From Myxococcales bacterium (lineage in GTDB: Bacteria > Myxococcota_A > Polyangia > Polyangiales > JAFGIB01), in the NCBI GenBank assembly GCA_029880325.1, contig JAOUOP010000010.1, positions 104,951 to 168,950 of the forward strand: DNA of 64,000 bases. The letters run 5' to 3'. Shown in pieces: positions 34,531 through 43,801 of this stretch. Positions within the stretch are counted from its first letter, which is position 1. Each line of letters begins with the position of its first letter. Below the pieces are notes generated by a model. That model made no database searches. It saw nothing but the letters and a program-made list of their open reading frames with translations, and was not told the origin of the DNA. A program made the translations under genes and the position numbers.

Positions 34531-35457
34531 ATGACGCGTCTCGTCCCTCGACTTTTTCTCTTTGTCCTGATCGCGTGCGGAGGCTCCCAGGCCAGCACCG
34601 AGGCCCCCGGCGCATCCGAGGCGAGTTCCTCGGGTGGCGAAGGCACAGCTCCCGATGGCGCGCCGGATTCTTCCTCGGGCTCCGACGCTGCAGGTGCCGA
34701 AGCCGGATCGGAGGGCGCTGCCGGCAACGAGTTCAAGCTGCAGAAGTCCGACTCGGCCGCCGGCGCCCGGGGCGTTCATCCTTCGAAGATCAAACCCAGC
34801 GCCACCGAAGCGGCGATGAAGTTCTTCGTCGTCGACAAGGACAAGGGCCCGCTGATCGGCATCGTGATCAAGCTCACCGCCCCCGACGGCAAGAGCTACT
34901 ACACCGAGGAGACCGACGCCGAGGGGTATGCCGAGGTGCTCGTGCCCGTCGGCAAGAAGTACGAACTCGAGTATCTCAGCCTGGGTCGCCGCAAGATCTC
35001 GGCCAGTGTTCCGGTCAGCGACAAACCCAATCAAAACGTCAGCCTCACCCTGCGCTACAAGCGCCACGACAGGCCGCCGCCCATCCGCGCCAAAAAGGGT
35101 GCGCCAGCAGCCGCGGAAGAACCGCGCTTCATCCTCGAAGGCGTGGAGTTCGACACCGGCAAGGCCACGATTCGTCCGGATTCCCTGCCACGCCTCGACA
35201 CCGTGGTCGAGTACATGAGCCACAAGAAGTCCACACGCATCGAGATCTCGGGCCACACCGACAACGTCGGCAACGCCAGGACCAACCAAAAGCTATCGGA
35301 AAAGCGCGCCAAGGCCTGCCGCGAGTACCTGGTCAGCAAGGGCATCGACGGCGGCCGCATCGAAACGGTGGGTTATGGCGACGCGCGCCCCATCGCCTCC
35401 AACGACACCGAGGACGGGCGGCAGAAGAATCGCCGTATCGAGGCCAAGGAACTTTGA
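34531..35457 (+). CDS. OmpA-family lipoprotein
   Basis: 308 residues. Signal peptide with lipobox FVLIAC, then a long Ser/Gly/Ala/Glu linker (about 20-65), a beta-rich domain (about 85-175, VDKDKGPLIGIVIKLTAPDG, like carboxypeptidase regulatory/SpaA-type repeats), and a C-terminal OmpA domain (about 200-308). The latter contains VEFDTGKATIRPDSLPRLD, ISGHTDNVGNARTNQKLSEK and RIETVGYGDARP, the peptidoglycan-binding set including the diaminopimelate-contacting Asp and Arg. It links the outer membrane to the cell wall. AAGGAATG lies close to the ATG. Confidence 0.9.
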   Translation: MTRLVPRLFLFVLIACGGSQASTEAPGASEASSSGGEGTAPDGAPDSSSGSDAAGAEAGSEGAAGNEFKLQKSDSAAGARGVHPSKIKPSATEAAMKFFVVDKDKGPLIGIVIKLTAPDGKSYYTEETDAEGYAEVLVPVGKKYELEYLSLGRRKISASVPVSDKPNQNVSLTLRYKRHDRPPPIRAKKGAPAAAEEPRFILEGVEFDTGKATIRPDSLPRLDTVVEYMSHKKSTRIEISGHTDNVGNARTNQKLSEKRAKACREYLVSKGIDGGRIETVGYGDARPIASNDTEDGRQKNRRIEAKEL

Positions 35458-35472
35458 ATCCAACCGCTGCGA

Positions 35473-36525
35473 TTGGCCGGCGTGCCTGAACAGGATCCCT
35501 ACGACGCTCTGCTGGTGGTTTCCTTCGGCGGCCCCGAGGCGCCGCAGGACGTGATGCCCTTCCTGCGCCGCGTGGTGCAGGGACGGGGTGTACCCGACGA
35601 GCGCCTGGCCGCGGTCGCCGAGCATTACCACGCCCTCGGCGGCAAGAGCCCCATCAACGATCAATGCCGCGACTTGATCGCCGCGCTGGGCTCCGAGCTG
35701 CAGCGCGCCGACATCGGGCTGCCGATCTACTGGGGCAATCGCAACTGGGATCCGCTGCTCGTCGACACCCTCGAGACCATGCGCGACGACGGCGTGCGCC
35801 ACGCCCTGGCCTACGTCACCTCGGCCTTCAGCAGCTACAGCGGTTGTCGGCAGTACCTGGAGAACATCGAAGCGGCGCGCGCGCAGCTCGGGCCCGACGC
35901 GCCGCGGGTCTCCAAGCTGCGCGGCTTCTTCAATCACCCGCGCTTCGTCGAGCTGATGGCCGAGCGCGTGCGAGATGCCTTGGCCGAGCTGCCCGAAGAT
36001 GCGCGCGAGCGGGCGCGTCTGGTCTTCACCGCCCACAGCATCCCCAACGCCATGGCCGCCGGTTGCGCCTATCAGGCTCAGCTCTCCGAGACAGCCGCCC
36101 TGGTCACTGAGGCCCTGGGGCGTTCGCAATACGACCTCGCCTATCAAAGCCGCAGCGGTCCGCCCCAGGTGCCGTGGCTGGAGCCCGACATCCTCGATCA
36201 CCTGCGCGCGCTCGCGGGCCAGGGGGTGCGCGATGTCGTGGTCTTGCCCCTGGGTTTCGTCAGCGACCACATGGAAGTGGTGTGGGATCTGGATCACGAA
36301 GCCCGGGAGCTGGCTGCGAATCTCGGCCTGCGCCTTGCGCGCGCTGCCACCGCCGGCAGTCACCCGCTTTTCGTCACCATGTTGCGAGAGCTGGTCGAGG
36401 AGCGCCTGGGTCGCCGAAAGGGCCGCGCCTCGCTCGGCGTGCTCGGTGCTTTGCCCGACAGTTGTCGCGACGCATGTTGCGCCTACACGCCGCGCCGTCC
36501 CGGTCCGTCAGTCGAGCAACGGTAG
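35473..36525 (+). CDS. hemH: Ferrochelatase with Cys-rich C-terminus
   Basis: 350 residues. Inserts Fe2+ into protoporphyrin IX or coproporphyrin III. LLVVSFGGPEAPQDVMPFL starts the fold; YVTSAFSSYSGCRQYLE and VFTAHSIPNAM hold conserved active-site residues including the iron-binding His; the late Glu region HMEVVWDLDHEA is intact. The C-terminus LPDSCRDACCAYTP with the upstream SGCRQ fits the [2Fe-2S] ferrochelatases described from Myxococcus and actinobacteria. The start is uncertain: TTG 35473 or GTG 35482, both in frame. It overlaps rimO convergently by 18 bp. Confidence 0.92.
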   Translation: MAGVPEQDPYDALLVVSFGGPEAPQDVMPFLRRVVQGRGVPDERLAAVAEHYHALGGKSPINDQCRDLIAALGSELQRADIGLPIYWGNRNWDPLLVDTLETMRDDGVRHALAYVTSAFSSYSGCRQYLENIEAARAQLGPDAPRVSKLRGFFNHPRFVELMAERVRDALAELPEDARERARLVFTAHSIPNAMAAGCAYQAQLSETAALVTEALGRSQYDLAYQSRSGPPQVPWLEPDILDHLRALAGQGVRDVVVLPLGFVSDHMEVVWDLDHEARELAANLGLRLARAATAGSHPLFVTMLRELVEERLGRRKGRASLGVLGALPDSCRDACCAYTPRRPGPSVEQR

Positions 36526-37920
36526 CCGTTTGCCCGCTGCGGTAGCCGTCGCCTGCCGGTCTTCGGACTCGGGCAGAAGCGATGCGATCAGGTCGTAGTC
36601 ACCGCTCTGGGTCACGCGCGCCCGCCGTAGGCTGCCCACCTTCGCCTCGTCGTCGGTGAGCAGCACCACGCCATCCACTTCCGGCGCTTGGCCCCGGTGG
36701 CGCCCCTGCAAGAGCAGCTCGCTCTCCTCGCTCAGACCCTCCACCAGCACTTCCAACACCTGGCCGACCTGGGCGCTCAGCTTTTCGCGCGCGATCGAGT
36801 GCTGCACTTCGCTCAGGCTGGTCAGGCGCTCCTCGATCACCGCTTCTGGCACTGCCCCGTCCTGATCGTGGCTGCTGGTGCCTTCCTCGGGCGAGTAGCG
36901 AAAGAGCCCCACGTGATCGAAGCGCTCGCGCTGCACCAGTTCCATCAGCGCTTGAAAATCCGCGTCGGTCTCCCCAGGATGGCCCACGATAAAGGCCGTG
37001 CGAATCGTCACCCCGGGCGCCGCCGTGCGCACGCGCTCGAGCAGGCGGCCAATGCGATCGGCGTCGTAGCCCCGGTGCATGCGCTTGAGCATGGCGGAGC
37101 TGGCGTGCTGCAGGGGCATGTCCAGGTAGGGCACGAGTTTGCCGTGGCCGGCCAGGCGTTCGAGTAGCGCATCGGGTAGGGCTTCGGGGTAGAGGTAGAA
37201 GAGCCGCAGCCAACGCAGCGTGGCGATGGACTCGAGGCGCTCGAGCAGCGCGAGCAAATCTTCACCAGCCGGCAGGTCGCGGCCGTAGGAAACGGTGTCC
37301 TGGCTGATCAGATTGATCTCGGCCGTGCCCGCTTCGGTCAGCCGCTGCACCTCGCGTGCGACGTCGGCGACGGGGCGCGAGCGCAGCTTGCCGCGGAACG
37401 ACGGAATGGCGCAAAAGGCGCAGCGCCGGGAGCAGCCCTCGGCGATCTTCACGTAGGCACTGGCGCGCGAGCCCGATAGAATGCGCGGGTCATCGGCGCC
37501 CACCAGGTAGTTGGCCGGATTGCCCACCTGCACGCGGGCGCCGGGGCTCTCGCCGAGCAGCGCTCCCAGGGCCAGCATGTCGCTGGAGCCGAGGAAGTGG
37601 TCCACTTCCGGTAGGCCCTGGGCCAGCTCGCCGGCATAACGTTGAGACAGACAGCCGGTCATGATCAACGTGCGGCACAAACCCTGCTGCTTGAGTTCGG
37701 CCAGCTCCAGCACCGTCTCGATGCTCTCCTGCTTGGCCGCCTCCACGAAGCCACAGGTGTTGACCACGATGACCTCGGCCGCGTGCGGATCGTCCACATG
37801 GCGATAGCCCGCGCGCGCGCTGACCCCGAGCATCACCTCGGTGTCGACGCGGTTTTTGGGACAGCCCAGCGATACGAAGTGGATCGCCGGGCGTGCTTCA
37901 TCGGGACCGGTGGCGGACAC
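36508..37920 (-). CDS. rimO: Ribosomal protein S12 methylthiotransferase RimO
   Basis: 470 residues from GTG 37920. RimO adds a methylthio group to an aspartate of S12 using two Fe-S clusters. The N-terminal MTTase domain has its three Cys (SLGCPKNRVD, VVNTCGF, TGCLSQRY), the radical-SAM core has CSRRCAFCAIPSFRGKLRSR (CxxxCxxC), and a TRAM domain ends the chain (about 400-470). The typical RimO wording GCPKNRVDTE and the PSFRGKLRSR segment separate it from MiaB. The frame opens to 38046, but that extension has no homology-like content. Confidence 0.95.
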   Translation of the reverse strand: MSATGPDEARPAIHFVSLGCPKNRVDTEVMLGVSARAGYRHVDDPHAAEVIVVNTCGFVEAAKQESIETVLELAELKQQGLCRTLIMTGCLSQRYAGELAQGLPEVDHFLGSSDMLALGALLGESPGARVQVGNPANYLVGADDPRILSGSRASAYVKIAEGCSRRCAFCAIPSFRGKLRSRPVADVAREVQRLTEAGTAEINLISQDTVSYGRDLPAGEDLLALLERLESIATLRWLRLFYLYPEALPDALLERLAGHGKLVPYLDMPLQHASSAMLKRMHRGYDADRIGRLLERVRTAAPGVTIRTAFIVGHPGETDADFQALMELVQRERFDHVGLFRYSPEEGTSSHDQDGAVPEAVIEERLTSLSEVQHSIAREKLSAQVGQVLEVLVEGLSEESELLLQGRHRGQAPEVDGVVLLTDDEAKVGSLRRARVTQSGDYDLIASLLPESEDRQATATAAGKRLPLLD

Positions 37921-37951
37921 GGCGCAACCTTGGACGCGCGACCCCGGTGGG

Positions 37952-39685
37952 TCAAGCCGAGGGGCGTAGCTGGGCGGCGGCCAGCTTGCTGCGCAGTCCG
38001 GGGTACTGCTCGAAGTGGTCGGAGATGCGCTTGGCCAGCGGTGCAATCGCCTCCAGTCGCGTCTGGATCTGGGAGCTGAGCTGCTGCACCTCGTCGTGCC
38101 AGATCTCCATGTCCACCGTCGAGACCTTGTTCAGCTCATCGAGCTTGGTCTTGAGCTGATTGATCTGGTAGCGCAGGTCCCGGCGTTCTCCGTTCTTGCG
38201 CGCAACCCGCGCCCGCAGGCCGGCCACGGTGTCGCGCGCGGCCGACAGCTCCGACGAGCCGCGCACCAACTCGTCGATCACCCCCGCGCTCTGCGAAGTC
38301 AGCACGCTGCCGGCCCGCAAATTCGGCGGCAGCGCGCGCATGTTGCGCAAGACGGCGTGGATGACCACGTCCAGGCGGCCCTCGGCGGGGTCGAGCTGGC
38401 CCTCGAGCTCGGTCAGCTGGCGTCCGATGCGCGAGTCGTCCTTGGCCAGCTCGTCGAGGGCGAAGCCGATCTGACGGCGGGGCTCGCGCGCGTCTTCTTC
38501 CATCGAAGTGGCCTTCTCGGCGGCCTCCGAGAGCCGCAAGCGCATGGTGCGCACCTCGGCGACGATTTCCTCGATGCCGCGGATGGCATCGGGCAGCCAG
38601 TCGGGGCAGCGCGCCACGGCCCGCAGCTCGCGCAGCAACTCGCGGTAGAGGCTGATGGTTTTCACCCACGCCTCTTCTTCGGGCTGAAAATCGACCTTGG
38701 GCGGCGCCGCCCCGCTCGAAACCGGCCCGCGCGAGTCCGTCGGCAAGGGCGTGGCCGGCAGGCTGTCGAGCAAGCGCTGCAGTTCCTCGGCCAGGTGGTA
38801 GGCGTCGCGATGGCGGTCTTCGGCCCGCTTTTGCAGAAGCTGCAGCACCAGGCGCTCGACCTCGGGCGGGATCGTGGGGTTGAGGCTCGAGGGCGCAGGC
38901 GGCGGGTCGTTGATGTGCTTGATCAGCAGCACCGTGGTCTTGCCGTCGAAGGGCAGCTGTCCGGTGAGCATTTCGAAGAGCACGCAGCCCAGGGAGTAGA
39001 GGTCGCAGGAGGGCGTGGCGCCCGAAGTCCGGATCTGCTCGGGCGCGATGTACTCGGGCGTGCCCACGATCATGTTCTGACCGGTGATGCGCGAGTCCTG
39101 CTCGATGCGGGCGACGCCGAAGTCCAGGATCTTCACGAAGTCGTTGTCCAGGCGCCGCCGCGTCAGATAGATGTTGGCCGGCTTGATGTCCCTGTGCACC
39201 ACGCCCAGCTCGTGGGCGCGCGCCAGCCCCAGCGCCACCTGCAGGGCGATGCGCAGGGCTCGCCGCAGCTCCAGCGGTCCGCTCTCGATCTCGCTGTCGA
39301 GGGGAATCCCGTCCAGGAACTCCATCACCATGTAGACCATGCCGTTTTCGGTCTCGCCGAAGTCGGTGATGTCGATGATGTGCTCGTGGTTGATCTGGTT
39401 GGCCGCGCGCGCCTCGCCCAGGAAGCGCTTGCGCAGGCGCTCGTTCTGGGTGAGCCCCGGGTCGAGGAACTTCAGCGCCACGTCGCGGCCGATGAACTGG
39501 TGGCGGGCGCGGTAGACGCTGCCCATGCCGCCGACGCCCAGCAACTCTTCGATCACGTAGCGGCCGGCGATGGTGGTCCCAAGAAAGGGATCCTCGGGGG
39601 CACACAACTCAGCGCCGTCGATGGGGCAGACCCGCAGGTCCCCCCGGAACCGCGCCTGGCAGGTGGGGCATTCCTTGAGCGACAT
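37952..39685 (-). CDS. Ser/Thr protein kinase with N-terminal zinc ribbon and coiled-coil tail
   Basis: 577 residues from ATG 39685. A zinc ribbon (CPTCQARFRGDLRVCPIDG) precedes the kinase domain (about 40-310) with all key elements: GVGGMGSVY glycine loop, ALKFLD lysine, HRDIKPANIY catalytic loop, DFGVA, and GTPEYIAPEQ. No transmembrane helix is seen, so it is probably cytosolic. After a Pro-rich linker the last 200 residues contain long heptad-like helices (MRLRLSEAAEKATSMEED, RDLRYQINQLKTKLDELN). Zinc-ribbon kinases of this kind are typical of myxobacteria. A perfect inverted repeat overlaps its promoter. Confidence 0.92.
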   Translation of the reverse strand: MSLKECPTCQARFRGDLRVCPIDGAELCAPEDPFLGTTIAGRYVIEELLGVGGMGSVYRARHQFIGRDVALKFLDPGLTQNERLRKRFLGEARAANQINHEHIIDITDFGETENGMVYMVMEFLDGIPLDSEIESGPLELRRALRIALQVALGLARAHELGVVHRDIKPANIYLTRRRLDNDFVKILDFGVARIEQDSRITGQNMIVGTPEYIAPEQIRTSGATPSCDLYSLGCVLFEMLTGQLPFDGKTTVLLIKHINDPPPAPSSLNPTIPPEVERLVLQLLQKRAEDRHRDAYHLAEELQRLLDSLPATPLPTDSRGPVSSGAAPPKVDFQPEEEAWVKTISLYRELLRELRAVARCPDWLPDAIRGIEEIVAEVRTMRLRLSEAAEKATSMEEDAREPRRQIGFALDELAKDDSRIGRQLTELEGQLDPAEGRLDVVIHAVLRNMRALPPNLRAGSVLTSQSAGVIDELVRGSSELSAARDTVAGLRARVARKNGERRDLRYQINQLKTKLDELNKVSTVDMEIWHDEVQQLSSQIQTRLEAIAPLAKRISDHFEQYPGLRSKLAAAQLRPSA

Positions 39686-39690
39686 CGATT

Positions 39691-39717
39691 TGCTAGAAAT
39701 AGTGCAAGATTCTAGCA
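39691..39717. promoter_or_regulatory. Inverted repeat over the -10 of the kinase gene
   Basis: TGCTAGAA (39691-39698) and TTCTAGCA (39710-39717) form a perfect 8-bp inverted repeat with an 11-base spacer. On the minus strand the upstream arm contains TAGAAT (39714-39709), a strong -10, and the downstream arm ends 6 bases before the ATG at 39685. It can act as an operator for a dimeric regulator or fold into a leader hairpin. Confidence 0.65.
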
Positions 39718-39927
39718 CCCCTGTACAGAGGTCCATTTTGCCCAGGTGTATGCTGATCTACGGCTGCACTTACATGGGGCGCGAATCGCCGTGAAAGCCC
39801 GTTCCGCCCGGTATCCCGCAATCGAGGGGGCAAAAGCGACTTGACGGGGCGCCCGCCTCCCCCTTACTAGCCTCGTGGTGCATAGCAGTGGACTCCCGAG
39901 ACGAGCCACCAGACTAGGAACGACGAC

Positions 39928-41040
39928 ATGTCCGAGCAGCAAGACGAACTTCTTTTTGACCTCACGCTGAGCGATGAGCAGCAGCTGATGCGGGACACCG
40001 TGATGCGTTTTGCCAACGCCGAGATGCGCGATAAGTCGCGTCCGGCCGACGAGGCCGGCGAAGCCCCCGAGGGCTTCTACGAGCGTGCGCTCGAGCTGGG
40101 CTTCAACATGGTGCAGATCCCCGAGGACCTGGGCGGCATGGGCGCCGACCGCTCCCCGGTTAGCAATATGCTGATCGCGGAGGACCTGGCCGGTGGTGAC
40201 ATGTCGCTGGCCATTGGCGCGATGTCGAGCCTGAGCTTCGTCAACACCGTGCTCGACCAGGGCACCGACGCCCAGAAGAAGCAGTGGTTGCCGCGCTTCG
40301 CAGAAGAAGAGCTGCACCAGGCCACCATCGCCCTGATGGAGCCCAATGCGCGCTTCGACGCCACCGCGCTCAAGACCACGGCCAAGGCGGCCGACGGCGG
40401 CTACGTGATCGACGGCGTCAAGACCATGGTCCCGCTCGGCGCTTCGGCCGAGGTGATGTTGGTCGCCGCCGAGGTCGCGGGCGAAGGCCCGGCCGCGTTC
40501 TTCGTCGAAGCCGGCGCCGAGGGATTGTCGACCTCCAAGGAAGACCACATGGGCCTGCGCCCGCTGGAGCTCTGCACCGTCAAGCTCGAGGGCGTGAAGG
40601 TCGGCGCCGACGCCCGCCTCGGCGAGTCCTTCGACCTGCGCCGCCTGCTCGACCTCAGCAAGATCGGCCTCGCCGCGCTCACCATCGGCACCTGCAAGTC
40701 GATCCTCGACTACGTCACCGAGTACTGCAACGACCGCGTCGCCTTCGGTGAGCCCATCAGCCACCGCCAGTCGGTGGCCTTCATGATCGCCAACATCGCC
40801 ATCGAGCTCGAAGGCATCCGGATGCTCACCTACCGGGCCGCCGGTCGCGCCGAACAGGGCCTGGACTTCCATCAGCAGGCCTACCACGCCTACCTGCAGG
40901 CCGCCGAAAAGGGCATGCAAATCGGCACCGACGGCGTGCAGCTCCTGGGCGGTCACGGCTTCATCCGCGAGCACATGGTCGAGCTCTGGTACCGAAATCT
41001 TCGCGCCATCGGCATCCTCCAGGGATGCGTCGCAATCTGA
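39928..41040 (+). CDS. Acyl-CoA dehydrogenase paralogue lacking canonical catalytic residues
   Basis: 370 residues, full ACAD length with N-terminal helical, middle beta and C-terminal helical domains. The FAD/substrate signature is altered: relatives read A(M/L)TEPxxGSD where this has IALMEPNARFDATALK. At the C-terminal position of the usual base (IxEGTxxIQ) it reads AIGILQGCVAI, with Gln and no EGT. The GGHGFIREHMVELWYR helix before it is normal. It may be the non-catalytic partner of the next gene, as in heteromeric bacterial acyl-CoA dehydrogenases. Members with the Glu elsewhere exist, so inactivity is not certain. Confidence 0.85.
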   Translation: MSEQQDELLFDLTLSDEQQLMRDTVMRFANAEMRDKSRPADEAGEAPEGFYERALELGFNMVQIPEDLGGMGADRSPVSNMLIAEDLAGGDMSLAIGAMSSLSFVNTVLDQGTDAQKKQWLPRFAEEELHQATIALMEPNARFDATALKTTAKAADGGYVIDGVKTMVPLGASAEVMLVAAEVAGEGPAAFFVEAGAEGLSTSKEDHMGLRPLELCTVKLEGVKVGADARLGESFDLRRLLDLSKIGLAALTIGTCKSILDYVTEYCNDRVAFGEPISHRQSVAFMIANIAIELEGIRMLTYRAAGRAEQGLDFHQQAYHAYLQAAEKGMQIGTDGVQLLGGHGFIREHMVELWYRNLRAIGILQGCVAI

Positions 41041-41080
41041 ACCTGCAGGTCTGAACGATTCGAATTCGAAAGGTGTAGCC

Positions 41081-42292
41081 ATGATCAATCTCGAACTTCC
41101 TCCACGACTGGAGCAGGCACGGCAGGGCTCGCGGGCGATGGCCGAGGCGCTGTTTCGACCGATCTCGCGCAAGTATGATTTGCAGGAGCACGCCTACCCC
41201 GAAGAGCTTCGGGCCCTCGGCGGTGTCCGGCGTCCCAAGACGGCCGAGGAGATCCGCGAGGCCGAAGCCCTCAGGGAGCTGGCCAAGGCCAAGGCCAAGC
41301 AAGACGAGGGCAAGATCGTCAACGGCAACAACACCCAGGGCGTGGTTTCGGTCGCCGAGATGTGCTGGGGCGATGTGGGCCTGATGCTCTCGGTTCCGGG
41401 CGTCGGCCTCGGTAACGCCGCCATCAGCGCCGTAGCCACGCCGGAGCAGAAAGAACGCTTCGGCCACTGCTACGCCTCGATGGCGATCACCGAGCCCAGC
41501 ACCGGCTCGGACTCGGCCAACATCAGCACCACCGCGCGCCTCGAGGGCGACGAGTGGGTCATCAACGGCGAAAAGATCTTCATCACCGCCGGTGAACGCT
41601 GCGACACCGTGGTGGTCTGGGCCACGCTCGACAAGTCTGCGGGCAAGGCGGCGATCAAGAGCTTCATCGTGCCCAAGGACGCGCCCGGCCTGGAGTTCGT
41701 CGGCCTCGAGAACAAGCTCGGCCTGCGCGCTTCGGACACCGCCACCATCCGTTTCGACAACTGCCGCGTGCCCAAGGACAACATCCTGGGCAGCCCCGAG
41801 ATCAAGCAGGGCAGCTTCGGCGGCGTGATGCAGACCTTCGACAACACGCGTCCGACCGTCGCGGCCATGGCCATCGGCGTGGCGCGCGCATCGCTCGATC
41901 TGACCCGCGAGTTGCTTGAGAAAGAGGGCGTCCAGCTCGACTACGACAAAGACGTCTGGCACTCCAGCGCCATCCAGGCCGAACTCTACCGCATGGAAGC
42001 GGAGTGGGATGCGGCGCGGCTTTTGACCATCAAGGCCGCCTGGATGAGCGACAACAAGCAGGCCAACTCCATGGAAGCCAGCATGTGCAAGGCCAAGGCC
42101 GGGCGCGTGGGCAACTACATCACCCTGCGTTGTGTCGAGCTGTGCAACGCCATGGGCTACAGCAAGCAGGACCTGCTCGAGAAGTGGGCCCGCGACTCCA
42201 AGATCCTCGACATCTTCGAGGGCACCCAGCAGATCCAGTTGCTGATCGTCGCCCGCCGGCTGCTCAACAAGTCGTCGGCCGAGCTGAAGTAA
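41081..42292 (+). CDS. Acyl-CoA dehydrogenase
   Basis: 403 residues. Oxidises acyl-CoA to trans-2-enoyl-CoA with FAD, passing electrons to ETF. Canonical features: MAITEPSTGSDSANISTTA (FAD and substrate loop), WVINGEKIFIT, and the catalytic Glu in ILDIFEGTQQIQLLIVARRL. The substrate is not deducible; the charged N-terminal 60 residues (KAKAKQDEGKIVNGNN) are unusual. Forty bases behind the Glu-less paralogue in the same direction, so the pair is likely an operon and perhaps a complex. Confidence 0.93.
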   Translation: MINLELPPRLEQARQGSRAMAEALFRPISRKYDLQEHAYPEELRALGGVRRPKTAEEIREAEALRELAKAKAKQDEGKIVNGNNTQGVVSVAEMCWGDVGLMLSVPGVGLGNAAISAVATPEQKERFGHCYASMAITEPSTGSDSANISTTARLEGDEWVINGEKIFITAGERCDTVVVWATLDKSAGKAAIKSFIVPKDAPGLEFVGLENKLGLRASDTATIRFDNCRVPKDNILGSPEIKQGSFGGVMQTFDNTRPTVAAMAIGVARASLDLTRELLEKEGVQLDYDKDVWHSSAIQAELYRMEAEWDAARLLTIKAAWMSDNKQANSMEASMCKAKAGRVGNYITLRCVELCNAMGYSKQDLLEKWARDSKILDIFEGTQQIQLLIVARRLLNKSSAELK

Positions 42293-42293
42293 C

Positions 42294-43619
42294 TCAGGCG
42301 CCGCTCTTGCGCTGCCCCCGCAGGGCGGCGAGCCGCTCGGCGATGCGGGTCTCCAGGCCCGCGTCGACCGGCTCGTAGTAGCGGCGGCCGACCAGCTCGT
42401 CTGGCAGATAGGTCTCGCCGGCGGCGTGGCCGCCCTCGTCGTGGGGGTAGCGATAGCCCTCGCCATAGCCCCACTCCTTCATGGCCCGGGTCGGCGCGTT
42501 GCGCAGCTTGCGGGGCACCGGCAGCGAGCCGTGCCCGTGCACGTCGGCGCGCGCTGCGCTCCAGGCGCGGTAGCTGGCGTTGCTCTTGGGCGCGACCGCC
42601 AGATACAGGCAGCACTGCGACAGGGTGTGCAGGGCCTCGGGCATGCCCAGTCGCTGCAGCGCCTGGTCGGTGGAAACCGCCAGTTGAAGCGCACGCGGAT
42701 CGGCGTTGCCGATGTCCTCGCTGGCGAAGATCAACATGCGCCGGCTGACGAAGAGCGGGTCGTCGCCGGCTTCGAGCAGGCGCAGCATCCAGTAGAGCGC
42801 GGCGTCCGGATCGCTGCCGCGCATGGATTTGATGAAGGCGCTGACCACGTTGTAGTGGCCTTCGCCGCTCCTATCGTGGTTCAGCGTCATGCTGGCCAGG
42901 GCCTGCTTGACCGCATCCACCGTGACGCTCGGCAGGCCGGCGGCGGCGGCGTGCCTTGCTGCGGTTTCAAGAACATCGAGCGCGCGGCGCCCGTCGCCGT
43001 CGGCGCCGCGGGCGATATGTTGCAGGGCCTCGGGTTCGACCGTCACCGCGAGTGCACCGAGGCCCCGTTCACTGTCGTTCAGGGCCCGCTCCAGCAGCTG
43101 CTCGATGGCCTCGCTCGGCAGCCGCTCCAGCTCGAAGACGCGCGCCCGCGACAGCAGCGCCGCGTTGAGCGCAAACGACGGATTTTCGGTGGTGGCGCCG
43201 ATCAGCGTCACCGTGCCGGCCTCCACGTGGGGCAGCAGCGCGTCTTGCTGGGCCTTGTTGAAGCGGTGGATCTCGTCGACGAAGAGAATCGTGGGCTTGC
43301 CGTGAACCCGCTGCTCGGTCTGGGCCTCGGCCACGGCGGCCCGCAGCTCGGCCACGCCCCCGAGCACGGCGCTCAGGGCGATGAAGTGGGCGCGGGTCTC
43401 GGCTGCGATGACGCGGGCCAGCGTGGTCTTGCCGGTGCCGGGCGGGCCCCACAGCACCAGCGACGGCACCCGGTCGTGCTCGATGGCCGTGCGCAGCAGG
43501 CTGCCGGGCGACAGCAGCCGCGTCTGGCCCACCACCTCCCCGAGATGTTGGGGGCGCATGCGATCGGCCAGGGGCGCGCGGCTGGGTTCGTCCTTGCGGC
43601 TGTATTCGAAGAGGTCCAT
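42294..43619 (-). CDS. rarA: Replication-associated recombination ATPase RarA/MgsA
   Basis: 441 residues from ATG 43619. AAA+ ATPase related to clamp loaders that works at stalled replication forks. Walker A GPPGTGKTT, Walker B ILFVDEIHRFN, sensor-1 GATTENPSF and the arginine-finger region LLSRARVFELERL are intact, followed by the RarA-specific C-terminal tetramerisation domain (HYNVVSAFIKSMRGSDPDAALYWM). The reading frame extends upstream to 43751 but without conserved content. Only one base lies between its stop and that of the convergent ACAD gene. Confidence 0.95.
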   Translation of the reverse strand: MDLFEYSRKDEPSRAPLADRMRPQHLGEVVGQTRLLSPGSLLRTAIEHDRVPSLVLWGPPGTGKTTLARVIAAETRAHFIALSAVLGGVAELRAAVAEAQTEQRVHGKPTILFVDEIHRFNKAQQDALLPHVEAGTVTLIGATTENPSFALNAALLSRARVFELERLPSEAIEQLLERALNDSERGLGALAVTVEPEALQHIARGADGDGRRALDVLETAARHAAAAGLPSVTVDAVKQALASMTLNHDRSGEGHYNVVSAFIKSMRGSDPDAALYWMLRLLEAGDDPLFVSRRMLIFASEDIGNADPRALQLAVSTDQALQRLGMPEALHTLSQCCLYLAVAPKSNASYRAWSAARADVHGHGSLPVPRKLRNAPTRAMKEWGYGEGYRYPHDEGGHAAGETYLPDELVGRRYYEPVDAGLETRIAERLAALRGQRKSGA

Positions 43620-43801
43620 GGCGAAAGATCCACCGCTGGCGGAAACGAAAGTGTCCCCTTGCCGGGTCCCGCGATCCGTGGGAGATATGTAGTAGTTTCT
43701 GCGACGAGTGGTTCTTTTCCGGACGTTGCATTCGTCCAGGCCGAGAGTCACTGTTCGGGAAATGCTGAGGCGCCGCTGGATGCAGCGGCTGATGGGCGGC
43801 C

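Noticed and set aside
39841..39870. Possible TTGACG / TACTAG promoter before the acyl-CoA dehydrogenase pair
   Set aside because: The -10 matches only half of the consensus, and nearby TAGCCT or TAGCAG would fit equally well.
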